Under the pieces are notes generated by a model. The model searched no databases, was not told the origin of the DNA, and was given only the letters and a program-made list of their open reading frames with translations. DNA of 64,000 nt from Chitinophagales bacterium (GTDB lineage: Bacteria > Bacteroidota > Bacteroidia > Chitinophagales > Saprospiraceae): contig JAFLBP010000006.1 in the NCBI GenBank assembly GCA_017303875.1, forward strand, positions 62,001-126,000. Reading direction: 5' to 3'. Position numbers and translations under genes: made by a program. Positions 19,425 to 28,181 of this stretch are shown here, in pieces (position 1 is the first letter of the stretch; every line of letters begins with the position of its first letter).

Positions 19425-20423
19425 ATGATTTATTCCAACGCTCTTTCCGATATGCTGCGCCGCCCGCGCCGCAACCGCCGCACCGATGCCATCCGCGGAA
19501 TGGCCAACGAAACCCACCTGACCGTTGATCACCTCATTTTTCCGCTTTTTGTACTCGAAGGAAAAGGTATTCGCAGTGAAATTAAATCGCTGCCCGGTAT
19601 TTTTCGCTTCTCGCCTGATGAGTTGCTGCGCGAAATTGAATCCTGCATGAACCTCGGTTTGCGCAGTTTTATCCTTTTTCCGGCCGTGGCGGAAAGCCTG
19701 AAAGACCAAACCGCAACGTATAGCTACCACCCCGAAAACTTTTACCTGCACGTCGCGCGGGAAATCAAAAAGCGCTTCCCCGAATGCTGCCTCATCAGCG
19801 ATGTCGCCATGGATCCGTACAGCAGCGACGGCCACGACGGATTAGTGCGCGACGGCGCCATTATCAACGATGAAACCCTGCCGATTCTGGCCCAAATGAG
19901 CGTCGCGCAGGCTGAAGCCGGGTTTGATATGCTCGGCCCTTCCGATATGATGGACGGCCGGGTGGGCTTTATGCGCCGCGCCCTTGATGAAGCCGGGCAT
20001 TACAATACCGGCATTCTGGCCTACACCGCCAAATATGCCAGCGCCTTTTATGGCCCTTTCCGCGACGCCCTCGACTCTGCGCCCAAACACGGTGATAAAA
20101 AAACCTACCAGATGAACCCCGCCAACAAACGCGAAGCACTCATTGAGGCCGAATTGGATACACTGGAAGGCGCTGATATGCTGATGGTAAAACCGGCACT
20201 GCATTACCTCGACGTGATTCAAACCCTCAAAAGCGCCTCCAACCTGCCCATTGCCGCCTACCACGTGAGCGGCGAATGCGCCATGCTGCGCGCTGCCTGC
20301 CAGAACGGATGGCTCGATTTTAACCGCGCCATGCCCGAAACACTGATCAGCCTTCGCCGCGCCGGCGCCGATGTTATCCTGACCTATTTCGCCAAGGATT
20401 ACGCTGAAATGCAACGCTCATAA
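19425..20423 (+). CDS. hemB: delta-aminolevulinic acid dehydratase (porphobilinogen synthase)
   Basis: Condenses two 5-aminolevulinate molecules to porphobilinogen in haem synthesis. The 332-residue length is normal. The two active-site lysines are Lys203 (TAKYASAFYGP) and Lys256 (MLMVKPALHY, Schiff base). The metal-binding loop reads SDVAMDPYSSDGHDG, with Asp/Ala replacing the zinc-binding cysteines of animal enzymes, which points to the magnesium/potassium-dependent type. It is co-directional with cvpA and the TatD gene. Confidence 0.97.
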   Translation: MIYSNALSDMLRRPRRNRRTDAIRGMANETHLTVDHLIFPLFVLEGKGIRSEIKSLPGIFRFSPDELLREIESCMNLGLRSFILFPAVAESLKDQTATYSYHPENFYLHVAREIKKRFPECCLISDVAMDPYSSDGHDGLVRDGAIINDETLPILAQMSVAQAEAGFDMLGPSDMMDGRVGFMRRALDEAGHYNTGILAYTAKYASAFYGPFRDALDSAPKHGDKKTYQMNPANKREALIEAELDTLEGADMLMVKPALHYLDVIQTLKSASNLPIAAYHVSGECAMLRAACQNGWLDFNRAMPETLISLRRAGADVILTYFAKDYAEMQRS

Positions 20424-20455
20424 TCCATACAACCCGAATTGGACACAACATTTGT

Positions 20456-21226
20456 ATGCAAACCCTTATAGATACGCACGCCCACCTCTATTCTCCCAAA
20501 TTTGAAAACGACCGGCACGATATGGTGCGCCGCGCCCTTGAAGCCGGCATTACACGGATGTACCTGCCCAATATCGACGCCGAATCCATCAGCAGTATGC
20601 TCGCCCTCGAAGCAGCATTTCCTGAAAATTGCTTCGCCATGATGGGCCTGCACCCCTGCTCCGTTCAGCCCGATACCTGGCTGGAAGAACTCGCCCTCGT
20701 GGAGCGCCACCTCGGCGAACGCCAATGGGCCGGTATCGGCGAAACAGGCATTGACCTTTTTTGGGATAAAAGCACGCTCGATATCCAGATTGATGCCTTT
20801 AAACGCCAGATCGAATGGGCCAAAGACCTCAATCGCCCCATCATCATTCACAGCCGGGAAGCCAACACCGAAAGTATTCGGACTGTAAGGGAAGGCCAGG
20901 ACGGCCGACTGCGCGGCATATTTCACTGCTTTTCCGGCAGTGCCGATGAAGCCCGTGAAATGATTGATCTCGGTTTTATGATCGGTATCGGCGGTACCAT
21001 CACTTACCCCAAATCCGAGCTGCCCCAGGTGCTTAAAACCGTTCCGCTGGAGCATATCGTGCTGGAAACCGACGCGCCCTACCTGCCCCCGGTGCCCCAT
21101 CGCGGCAAACGCAACGAAAGCGCTTTCATCCGCCACGTCGCAGAAATGCTCTCCGAAGTAAAGGTGCTGCCGCTTTCCCAAATCGCGCGGGTCACCACAG
21201 AAAATGCCCTTCGGATGTTCGCCTGA
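20456..21226 (+). CDS. tatD: TatD-family metal-dependent hydrolase/DNase
   Basis: 256 residues with the full TatD metal-site set: THAHLYSP at the N-terminus, GETGIDL, IIHSREA, HCFSG and LETDAPYLPP. Family members are TIM-barrel nucleases that act on DNA 3' ends or D-aminoacyl-tRNA; which activity this one has is not visible. It follows hemB by 32 bp on the same strand and is probably the last gene of the cvpA operon, just before a repeat-filled gap. Confidence 0.92.
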   Translation: MQTLIDTHAHLYSPKFENDRHDMVRRALEAGITRMYLPNIDAESISSMLALEAAFPENCFAMMGLHPCSVQPDTWLEELALVERHLGERQWAGIGETGIDLFWDKSTLDIQIDAFKRQIEWAKDLNRPIIIHSREANTESIRTVREGQDGRLRGIFHCFSGSADEAREMIDLGFMIGIGGTITYPKSELPQVLKTVPLEHIVLETDAPYLPPVPHRGKRNESAFIRHVAEMLSEVKVLPLSQIARVTTENALRMFA

Positions 21227-21235
21227 TGCGTCGTT

Positions 21236-21573
21236 TCAAAAAGTTGCCACGAATGATGCCCCTCTAAAACACTAAAACACCCAAACACTCAAAAAACTCA
21301 TCGTTCATCACTCATCGTTCATCGTTTCAAAAAACTCATCGTTCATCGTTTCAAAAAGTTGCCACGAATGCACGAATGAAACCCCTCTAAAACACTAAAA
21401 CACCCAAACACTCAAAAAACTCATCGTTCATCACTCATCGTTCATCGTTTCAAAAAACTCATCGTTCATCGTTTCAAAAAGTTGCCACGAATGCACGAAT
21501 GAAACCCCTCTAAAACACAAAAACACCCAAACACTCAAAAAACTCATCGTTCATCACTCATCGTTCATCGTTA
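21236..21573. repeat. 123-bp direct-repeat array (about 2.8 copies) with internal heptamers
   Basis: The anchor GTTGCCACGAATG recurs at 21243, 21358 and 21481. The first copy lacks 8 bp, so its period is 115 instead of 123. Each unit contains runs of the heptamer TCATCGT and near-variants (TCATCAC), plus AAAACAC-type phrases. The copies are otherwise almost identical, so the duplication is recent. The array fills the entire gap between tatD and gabD and stops 1 bp before the gabD ATG. No coding frame or promoter box was recognised. Confidence 0.9.
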
Positions 21574-22989
21574 ATGAATTCTTTTATCAATGGCCAATGG
21601 ACGCCTGCCGACAGCGGCAAAACCTTCCCGGTTACCAATCCGGCCAGTGGTGAAGTCCTAGCCGAAGTAGCCGATTGCGGCAGCGCCGAAACGCAACGCG
21701 CCATCGAAGCAGCGGCAGCAGCCCTGCCCGCCTGGCGCGCCAAAACGGCCCACCAGCGCAGCAGGTTATTACAGAAATGGCATGACCTGATTATGGCGAA
21801 GGCCGATGAACTCGGCAGCCTGATGACCAATGAACAAGGCAAACCTCTCGCCGAAGCCCGCGGCGAGGTGCGCTACGGCGCTTCGTTTATTGAATGGTTT
21901 GCTGAAGAAGGCAAACGCGCCTACGGCGATATCATTCCGGCCCAACAATCCAACCAGCGCCTGCTGGTGATGAAAGAGCCGGTGGGCGTAGTGGCGGCCA
22001 TCACGCCCTGGAATTTCCCCATCGCCATGATTACCCGCAAGGTGGCGCCCGCACTTGCCGCCGGCTGCACCGTGGTGCTCAAACCCTCCGAAGAAACACC
22101 GCTCAGCGCCCTGGCTTTGGCCGAACTGGCACAAGAGGCGGGCATCCCCGACGGCGTTTTGAACATCGTCACCGGTATGAATGCCGCCGAAATCGGACAA
22201 ACCCTGACGCAAAGCACGCTCGTGCGCAAACTCTCCTTTACCGGCAGCACGGCCGTCGGCAAATTGCTGCTGCGCCAATGCGCCGATACGGTGAAAAAAG
22301 TATCGCTGGAACTGGGCGGCAATGCCCCCTTTATCGTTTTTGACGACGCCGACCTCGACGCGGCCGCAGAAGGTGCGCTGGCTTCCAAATACCGCAATGC
22401 CGGACAAACCTGCATTTGTTCCAACCGCATTTTTGTACAAGACAGCGTTTACGACGCTTTTCTGGAACGCTTTACGCCCCTGGTGGCAGCACAAAAAGTA
22501 GGTCCCGGCGCCGAAAAAGGTGTACAAATTGGTCCGTTAATCAATCAGAAAGCACTCGGGAAGGTGCAGCGCCTGCTCGGCGACGCTATTGGAAAAGGCG
22601 CCCGCGTGCTGACCGGCGGCAAACACGCCGGCGGCAACTTTTTTGAACCTACCGTTGTGGCAGATATTCAACCGGACATGGACATTATGCGTGAGGAAAT
22701 TTTCGGTCCCGTAGCGCCCATCATTCGTTTTTCCACAGAGGCGGAAGTCATTCAAATGGCCAACAACACCGAGTATGGCTTAGCCGCCTATTTTTACGGC
22801 CGCGACGTCAGCCGTATTTTCCGCGTAGCGGAAGCCCTCGAATACGGCATGGTTGGCGTCAATACCGGCATGATCTCCAGCGCGGTGGCGCCTTTCGGCG
22901 GCATCAAGGAAAGTGGCATCGGCCGGGAGGGTTCTTATTACGGTTTAGAGGAGTTTTTAGAGACAAAGCTGGTTTGTATTGGCATATAA
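21574..22989 (+). CDS. gabD: succinate-semialdehyde dehydrogenase (aldehyde dehydrogenase family)
   Basis: 471-residue aldehyde dehydrogenase closest by eye to NADP-type GabD. Cofactor-site signatures are ITPWNFPIAMITRK and LKPSEETPLSA, the general base is Glu246 in LELGGN and the catalytic nucleophile is Cys280 in NAGQTCICSNR. The second cysteine (CxC) matches the redox-switch pair known in SSADH enzymes. It oxidises succinate semialdehyde to succinate. No GABA transaminase gene is adjacent. Its ATG directly abuts the 123-bp repeat array, so any promoter must lie in or upstream of that array. Confidence 0.9.
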   Translation: MNSFINGQWTPADSGKTFPVTNPASGEVLAEVADCGSAETQRAIEAAAAALPAWRAKTAHQRSRLLQKWHDLIMAKADELGSLMTNEQGKPLAEARGEVRYGASFIEWFAEEGKRAYGDIIPAQQSNQRLLVMKEPVGVVAAITPWNFPIAMITRKVAPALAAGCTVVLKPSEETPLSALALAELAQEAGIPDGVLNIVTGMNAAEIGQTLTQSTLVRKLSFTGSTAVGKLLLRQCADTVKKVSLELGGNAPFIVFDDADLDAAAEGALASKYRNAGQTCICSNRIFVQDSVYDAFLERFTPLVAAQKVGPGAEKGVQIGPLINQKALGKVQRLLGDAIGKGARVLTGGKHAGGNFFEPTVVADIQPDMDIMREEIFGPVAPIIRFSTEAEVIQMANNTEYGLAAYFYGRDVSRIFRVAEALEYGMVGVNTGMISSAVAPFGGIKESGIGREGSYYGLEEFLETKLVCIGI

Positions 22990-23063
22990 TAACTCAGGGA
23001 ATGTCGTAAAAACGTCATTGCGCGCAAAGGGATTACCCTAATTTCACGGGCAAAAAAGAACCC

Positions 23064-25427
23064 ATGCGTTTTACAATTACAATCTTCCTGCTGCTGACCG
23101 CTTTCGGCTCGGCGCTGCATGCGCAGCAAAACTATTACACCGTAAAATTTCCTGACGACAAAACCATCATCGGATGCGGCGCCGCACCCAGCGGCGATGC
23201 ACCGGTCATTACCTACCAGAACTACAATTGTGGTTTTAATGTGGGGGTTTCGTACAACGATCAGGTGTTTTACCTCAACAACACCAAGGGCTGCGCCAAG
23301 GTAGTGCGCACCTGGAAACTCATCTGGTGGTGCGATTATGACCCCAACTACTACCAGCCCACCATCATCATTAATCCGGACAACACCGACACCGGCCCGA
23401 CGGTACAAGCCAATGCCCAAAACCACGGTTATCTGCAATATGTGCAGATCATCAAAATCCGCGATGTAGATGCCCCGCAAATCCTCAACTGTCCGGCTAG
23501 CCCGGTCACGTTTTGCGACTACACCGGCAACGACCCCGCACAGTACAACAGCAACTACATTGACCGCTGCGAAGGCCCGGTAGACCTGCAAATCAACAGC
23601 ACCGACGCCTGTTCCGGCAGCGACCTGATTGTTACCTACCGCCTGTTCCTCGACCTCGATGGCAACGGCTCCATGGAAACCCTGCTTTCCAGCAATGCCC
23701 CTACCGCCTGGCCTATTGAACATACCATCAATGGCGCGGTGCGCACGTCCAAAGTGAAGTTTCCCACCGGTATCGGCCTGCCTTACGGCAAACATGCCAT
23801 CGAATGGATTGTAAATGATAAATGCGGCAACAGCAAAACCTGTAAATATGAATTTACGGTAAAAGACTGCAAAGCGCCGACCCTCACCTGCCGGAACGGA
23901 CTCAGCGTCAACATCATGCAAACCGGCATGATTACCATCAACCTTACAGACTTGCTGCTCTACAAATTTGATAATTGCACGCCGGTTTCACAAATAAAAA
24001 CCGGTATCCGCATTAAAGGCACCGATGTCGGTTTTCCGGAAAACAGCCCCAGCGTGACCTTTACCTGTCAGGAACTGGGTAAAATTGAAGTAGAAATATG
24101 GGGACAGGATGCCTACGGCAATGCCGATTACTGCCTTACCTATGTGGACGTGCAAGACCATGTGGGCGCTTGTCCGCCTCCCGGCCCGGCCGGCGGAAAC
24201 CTCAAAACCGCTTATGGCATGCCCCTGAGTGGCGCAAAATTGCAGCTTCAATCTATCGTTCCGGGCGATAACCTGGCGCTTGAGGCCGCCACAGATGCCG
24301 AGGGTAATTTCCAGTTTGGCGCCAACACACCGTTCTGCAATTACAAACTCACGCCCGGCTACAGCAGCCTGCCCACAGAAGGCTTCAATATTGCCGACAT
24401 CCTCCTGACCTCGCGGCACCTGGCGGGTCTCGACACCTTAAAATCGCCCTTCCAACTGCTCGCTGCCGATGCCGATGGCAATAAGAGCATTGCAGCTACC
24501 GACCTGAGCGTGATGAACGATGTATTGCTGGGTACGCAAACGCAATTTGGCAGCAACTGGCAGTTTGTACCGAGCACCCATCCCTTCCCGCAGCCGGCAA
24601 ATCCCTGGTTGTTACCTTTGCCGGGCACCATTCAGTATGCCTGCGCCAATTCCATTACTAATCTGCCCCGCTCCTTCACCGCCATCAAAATCGGCGATGT
24701 GAACCAGTCGGCCCTCGCCTCCCTGCAAAACAAAAATACAGAAGATCGCGCCGTTGAAACCCAATGGCATTTCGGCCTGCGCCGCGAGCGCTTCAGCGCC
24801 AGCGATGAAATTCAGGTGCCGGTTTACCTGCCCCTGGAAAGTGATCTGGCGGCTTTCCAACTGGCCCTGGAATACAGCACCAACGACCTGCAACTGATGC
24901 AGACCATTCCGGGCGTGGTTGCGGCCAAGTCGCTGTTTGCCGATGCACAGGGTCAGGTGCGCGCCCTTTGGTACAGCCCGGACGCCACCGCGCCGGTGGC
25001 TGAAGGCGCCGCACGCCCCATCGCTTTTACCTTAGTGTTCAAAGCCCTTCAAAGCGGCACCGTACAAAACAGCATTCAGCTGGGCTTCGACTTCAGCTCC
25101 GAGGGCGTACAACCCAACCTGAAAACTGCGATGTTGGGCCTGGAATTTTTCTCCCAGAATGCCAACACTGGCATTGCGCTGTTGCCGGTACAGCCCAATC
25201 CGGCCAAAGAAGTCATCAATGTCAGTTTTGAGGTGGCCGAAAGCGGTCCGGTACAAATCAGCCTGCATGATATTTCCGGTCACCTGCTTCAAACGCAACA
25301 ATTCGACGCCGAAGCCGGCCTCAACAGCCTGCAAATGCCCGTTCCGGCATTGCCCTCCGGCAGCCTGCTGCTTCTGAATGCACAAAGTGCGCAAGGCCGC
25401 GATGTGCAGAAGGTGATGATTAAATAA
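23064..25427 (+). CDS. T9SS-sorted secreted protein with dockerin-like and cohesin-like segments
   Basis: 787 residues. Signal peptide MRFTITIFLLLTAFGSALHAQQ. The N-terminal half is Cys-rich with HYR-like adhesive features (VRDVDAPQI-type segments, KDCKAPTLTC). At about 439-485 a dockerin-like pair includes GFNIADILLTSRHLAG and the calcium-loop-like DADGNKSIAATDL. Residues about 563-700 resemble a cohesin or carbohydrate-binding beta-sandwich (FSASDEIQVPVYLPL). The last about 80 residues form a T9SS type A sorting domain (VQPNPAKEVINVSFEV...LLLLNAQ). It is predicted to be surface-anchored or released after T9SS export. It stands alone and is followed by a strong terminator. Confidence 0.85.
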   Translation: MRFTITIFLLLTAFGSALHAQQNYYTVKFPDDKTIIGCGAAPSGDAPVITYQNYNCGFNVGVSYNDQVFYLNNTKGCAKVVRTWKLIWWCDYDPNYYQPTIIINPDNTDTGPTVQANAQNHGYLQYVQIIKIRDVDAPQILNCPASPVTFCDYTGNDPAQYNSNYIDRCEGPVDLQINSTDACSGSDLIVTYRLFLDLDGNGSMETLLSSNAPTAWPIEHTINGAVRTSKVKFPTGIGLPYGKHAIEWIVNDKCGNSKTCKYEFTVKDCKAPTLTCRNGLSVNIMQTGMITINLTDLLLYKFDNCTPVSQIKTGIRIKGTDVGFPENSPSVTFTCQELGKIEVEIWGQDAYGNADYCLTYVDVQDHVGACPPPGPAGGNLKTAYGMPLSGAKLQLQSIVPGDNLALEAATDAEGNFQFGANTPFCNYKLTPGYSSLPTEGFNIADILLTSRHLAGLDTLKSPFQLLAADADGNKSIAATDLSVMNDVLLGTQTQFGSNWQFVPSTHPFPQPANPWLLPLPGTIQYACANSITNLPRSFTAIKIGDVNQSALASLQNKNTEDRAVETQWHFGLRRERFSASDEIQVPVYLPLESDLAAFQLALEYSTNDLQLMQTIPGVVAAKSLFADAQGQVRALWYSPDATAPVAEGAARPIAFTLVFKALQSGTVQNSIQLGFDFSSEGVQPNLKTAMLGLEFFSQNANTGIALLPVQPNPAKEVINVSFEVAESGPVQISLHDISGHLLQTQQFDAEAGLNSLQMPVPALPSGSLLLLNAQSAQGRDVQKVMIK

Positions 25428-25470
25428 GGGGAATTTGCTGATTTTCAGCAAGTTTTGGAAAAATGGGAAA

Positions 25471-25508
25471 CAGCGCGTTATAGATTTTTATAACGCGCTG
25501 TTTTTTTT
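25471..25508 (+). terminator. rho-independent terminator after the T9SS protein
   Basis: Perfect 12-bp stem CAGCGCGTTATA / TATAACGCGCTG (25471-25482, 25489-25500) with a 6-base loop, followed by eight T. Flanking AAA/TTT can lengthen the stem to 15 bp. Textbook intrinsic terminator 44 bp after the stop. Confidence 0.93.
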
Positions 25509-25611
25509 GATTTTTTAAATTTAGTCATTCGACTCGTCGGTGCGACTTTTGTCGCCAGACGAATATAGCACAGGCTTAAAAAGCGACTGACAAGTTTGAC
25601 TCGCCCGACGG

Positions 25612-25806
25612 CAAGCTATTACGGGCGATATTACTGCCAATATCACCCACCAGCCAACGCGGCTCAACTTTCAGGCGCTGGAGGATACCGAATTGCGGGT
25701 TGCCAAATGGGAAACCTTGCAACAGTTGGGCAACCAGCACCCTTTTGTGTGGAAATTTTTCGCCCGCTATTTTCAGCAGCTTTGTGTGCGGCTTGTTTCC
25801 CTTTAG
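25612..25806 (+). pseudogene. remnant of a Crp/Fnr-family regulator
   Basis: An open frame without a start codon encodes ITGDITANITHQPTRLNFQ, then ALEDTELRVAKWETL and HPFVWKFFARYFQQL before a stop at 25804. The phrase QALEDTEL followed by a basic-acidic helix and a Phe-rich W/RFF segment is the end of the cyclic-nucleotide-binding barrel and start of the C-helix in Bacteroidota Crp/Fnr regulators. The barrel's N-terminal part and the DNA-binding domain are both missing, so only about 60 of some 190 residues remain. It lies at the left edge of the AT-rich accessory stretch. Family assignment is from memory of the motif. Confidence 0.5.
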
Positions 25807-25822
25807 CATAGAAGCGTTTTGT

Positions 25823-25928
25823 ATTATCACTGGCTTAAAGTGTCTTTTTAAACATGGTTTAAGCCGGCAATAAAAAATTATTACTGGCTTAAAGTGATAT
25901 TTTTGTATAGGTTTGAGCCAGTAATAAT
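25823..25928. repeat. two tandem inverted repeats upstream of the AAA ATPase
   Basis: Unit 1: arms 25823-25839 and 25858-25873. Unit 2: arms 25877-25893 (ATTATTACTGGCTTAAA) and 25912-25928 (TTTGAGCCAGTAATAAT), a 17-bp inverted repeat with one mismatch. The two units are themselves direct copies about 54 bp apart. The second ends 12 bp before the -7 box, so it occupies the -33 region. It could be a double operator or a pair of hairpins. Confidence 0.75.
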
Positions 25929-25939
25929 TAAAATTGGCG

Positions 25940-25947
25940 TACTTTTG
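25940..25947 (+). promoter_or_regulatory. Bacteroidota -7 box for the AAA ATPase gene
   Basis: TACTTTTG, full TAnnTTTG match, 27 bp before the ATG and immediately downstream of the second inverted repeat. Confidence 0.65.
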
Positions 25948-25973
25948 TACACGCACACTTAATCGCCTTTAGT

Positions 25974-27407
25974 ATGGAAAATACACGTTTTTTTACAGGT
26001 AGAGAGGAGGAAACGACTACTTTGCGGTCGTTGATGCACACCCCCCATGCTGATTTAGTTGCCGTGATTGGTCGCCGTCGCGTTGGTAAAACTTATTTAA
26101 TCAAACACGCTTTTAAAAATCAGTTTGCCTTTCATATCACAGGAATTAAAAATACCGATAAGCAGACCATGATCCGGGCATTTGTCACAAAAATTGAAGA
26201 AATCTCAAAATCGAAATTTCCTGTGGCTATTCCCGACAATTGGTTGGACGCCTTTAATATTTTGAAGCGCTATTTAAGTTCTCTGAAAACTGCGAAGAAA
26301 AAAGTCATCTTTTTAGATGAGTTTCCCTGGATGGACAGCCATAAATCAGGCTTTTTAGCTGCATTTGAATTTTTCTGGAACGATTGGGCAGTTGATCAAA
26401 ACATCACGGTCATTGTCTGTGGATCGAGTACAACCTGGATGCTGAACAATGTGCTTAATAACCAGGCGGGGCTGCACAATCGAATCACAAAATACGTCCG
26501 TTTAGAACCCTTTACCCTTCGCGAGGTACAGGAGTTTTTTTATTCAAAAGGTAACCGGCTTCCGCAGTACGATATAGTTCAACTATATATGGCATTGGGT
26601 GGCATACCTTATTATCTGAATGAGGTTCAACAGGGCGAATCGGTTGTTCAAAATATTGACCGTATCCTTTTTTCGGAGAAAAGTTCGCTCAAAAACGAAT
26701 TCCAAAACTTGTACCGTGCTTTGTTTGATCCACATGAAAAGTACGAATTGGTAGTGCGCGCACTGTCCACGAAGCAAAAAGGATTGACCCGCCAGGAAAT
26801 TATTGAGGCCACCAAAATCAGCAATGGGGGAGGTCTGACGCGGATTTTGAAAGAATTAGAGGAGTGCGCCTTTATTCGCTCATTTGCGCCGTTGGGCAAA
26901 GAGAAAAAAGACCTGATCTATCGCCTGATGGATGAATATTCACTGTTTTACTTTCAGTTCAATCCGTATAAAAACAGCGCAGGCAGCTTTATTCAGATAA
27001 GCGGAAGCCCAAAGTACAAATCCTGGACGGGTTTTGCTTTTGAATCATTGTGTATCCGCCATGCTCAACAAATAAAGCAGGCTTTGGGTATCAGTGGTAT
27101 CTATGCTGTCGAGGGTGCATTCTACGCCAGAGGAGGCGAAAATATGGAGGGTTTCCAGATAGATATGCTTATTGATCGAAACGACCACGCCATCAATCTG
27201 TGTGAGATGAAATTTTACGCCACAGAATATGAGTTAACTAAAAAAGAAGCAGAAAAACTGCATCAGCGCCGCGAAATGTTCCGAGCTAAAACGCAAACAA
27301 CCAAATACCTTATCAATACCCTGATAACAACATTTGGCCTGAAAACGAATGCGTATAGCTCAAGTGTAGTAGATAAAGTGCTTAAAATGGAGGCATTGTT
27401 TTCATAG
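25974..27407 (+). CDS. AAA/archaeal-type ATPase with C-terminal PD-(D/E)XK-like (DUF234-like) domain
   Basis: 477 residues. Walker A GRRRVGKT at 33-40, Walker B in KKVIFLDEFPWMD, and a sensor-like VIVCGSSTTWM. A winged-helix region follows (LTRQEIIEATKISNGGGLTRILKEL). The C-terminal third carries Asp397 (FQIDMLID) and Glu411-x-Lys413 (CEMKFY), the PD-(D/E)XK layout seen in DUF234-type proteins. This matches the widespread family annotated only as ATP-binding protein. Its role is not known; STAND-like regulation or nucleic-acid cleavage are possibilities. Codon use is AT-rich compared with flanking housekeeping genes. Spacing to the next gene is 19 bp. Confidence 0.85.
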   Translation: MENTRFFTGREEETTTLRSLMHTPHADLVAVIGRRRVGKTYLIKHAFKNQFAFHITGIKNTDKQTMIRAFVTKIEEISKSKFPVAIPDNWLDAFNILKRYLSSLKTAKKKVIFLDEFPWMDSHKSGFLAAFEFFWNDWAVDQNITVIVCGSSTTWMLNNVLNNQAGLHNRITKYVRLEPFTLREVQEFFYSKGNRLPQYDIVQLYMALGGIPYYLNEVQQGESVVQNIDRILFSEKSSLKNEFQNLYRALFDPHEKYELVVRALSTKQKGLTRQEIIEATKISNGGGLTRILKELEECAFIRSFAPLGKEKKDLIYRLMDEYSLFYFQFNPYKNSAGSFIQISGSPKYKSWTGFAFESLCIRHAQQIKQALGISGIYAVEGAFYARGGENMEGFQIDMLIDRNDHAINLCEMKFYATEYELTKKEAEKLHQRREMFRAKTQTTKYLINTLITTFGLKTNAYSSSVVDKVLKMEALFS

Positions 27408-27426
27408 TTTCTGACCTTACCGCATC

Positions 27427-27966
27427 ATGGAAAAAAAGAACATCGTTTTCATCGCAAAAAGCCTGGATGGCTACATCGCAGGGAAAAACGGCGAGTTGGA
27501 CTGGCTGTTTTCCGTGCCAAATCCCGACAATGTGGAAACCGGTTTTGGTCCGCTCATGGATGAAATAGACGCCGTCGTGATGGGCAAAAACACCTTTGAT
27601 TTTTTATTGGGTTATGAAGGCGACTGGCCTTACGCAAAGCCTGTGTTCGTCCTGAGCAATTCCTTAAAGACTGTTCCGGAACGCTTCGCGGACAAAGTGA
27701 GCCTGCTAAGCGGCAACCCGCCGGAGGTATTGAAAACCATACACGCCAGGGGCTGCTACAAGCTCTACATCGACGGCGGCCGAACCATACAAAGTTTTCT
27801 GGAGCTGGATTTGATTGACGAATTAAGGATCACCACCATACCCATTTTACTGGGCGGCGGCGCACCTTTATTTGGCGATTTATCAGCGGCACTGATGTTT
27901 GAGCATGTCAAAACGGAGGTGTTTTTGGGTGCCCTGGTACAAAGTTGGTACCGGCGGAAAAGGTGA
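27427..27966 (+). CDS. dihydrofolate reductase-like protein (RibD C-terminal domain)
   Basis: 179 residues. Starts KNIVFIAKSLDGYIAGKNGE, with the family's D-G-Y-I-A box, followed by VVMGKNTFDFLLG and LYIDGGRTIQSFLELDLIDEL, and ILLGGGAPLFGDL near the end. These match the stand-alone RibD_C/DHFR-like reductases, NADPH-dependent enzymes of mostly unknown substrate, often acquired singly. It follows the ATPase by 19 bp on the same strand, with no shared function evident. It is more GC-rich than that gene, so the two may have different histories. Confidence 0.9.
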   Translation: MEKKNIVFIAKSLDGYIAGKNGELDWLFSVPNPDNVETGFGPLMDEIDAVVMGKNTFDFLLGYEGDWPYAKPVFVLSNSLKTVPERFADKVSLLSGNPPEVLKTIHARGCYKLYIDGGRTIQSFLELDLIDELRITTIPILLGGGAPLFGDLSAALMFEHVKTEVFLGALVQSWYRRKR

Positions 27967-28029
27967 GCAAGGTTTTTTAAAACTTCATTGCGTATTCGGG
28001 AGCGCTTGTTTATCGTGCAAATTTTTTTC

Positions 28030-28091
28030 AAAAAAATCCTTATTGCTCGCGGAATCTCAATAATTTTTGCCACATTCCGCAAGCAATAAGG
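28030..28091 (-). terminator. intrinsic terminator of the restriction-modification-like operon
   Basis: Arms CCTTATTGCTCGCGGAAT (28038-28055) and its complement 28074-28091 pair over 18 bp with one mismatch. Read on the minus strand the hairpin runs straight into seven T (28036-28030). It terminates transcription coming from the operon 28182-32625. The rest of the convergent gap 27967-28181 shows nothing else. Confidence 0.8.
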
Positions 28092-28181
28092 CTATCTGTT
28101 TTTGAGTAAAACTGATCTCAGCCGTCTAAGCTAACGCAGCAATGTCCGGAAATCTCATGTTGCTGAAAGATTAGGTTGCTT

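Noticed and set aside
18729..19835. 368-codon minus-strand open frame
   Set aside because: Spans parts of two unrelated real genes (cvpA and hemB) in antisense, so it cannot be a genuine gene.
22938..23921. 327-codon minus-strand open frame
   Set aside because: Crosses the gabD/T9SS gene boundary in antisense; no domain, explained by codon bias.
25576..25956. 126-codon minus-strand frame over the Crp remnant and inverted repeats
   Set aside because: Its N-terminal repeats (WLKP..., HFKPVII) are translations of the non-coding inverted repeats, and the rest is antisense to the plus-strand remnant.
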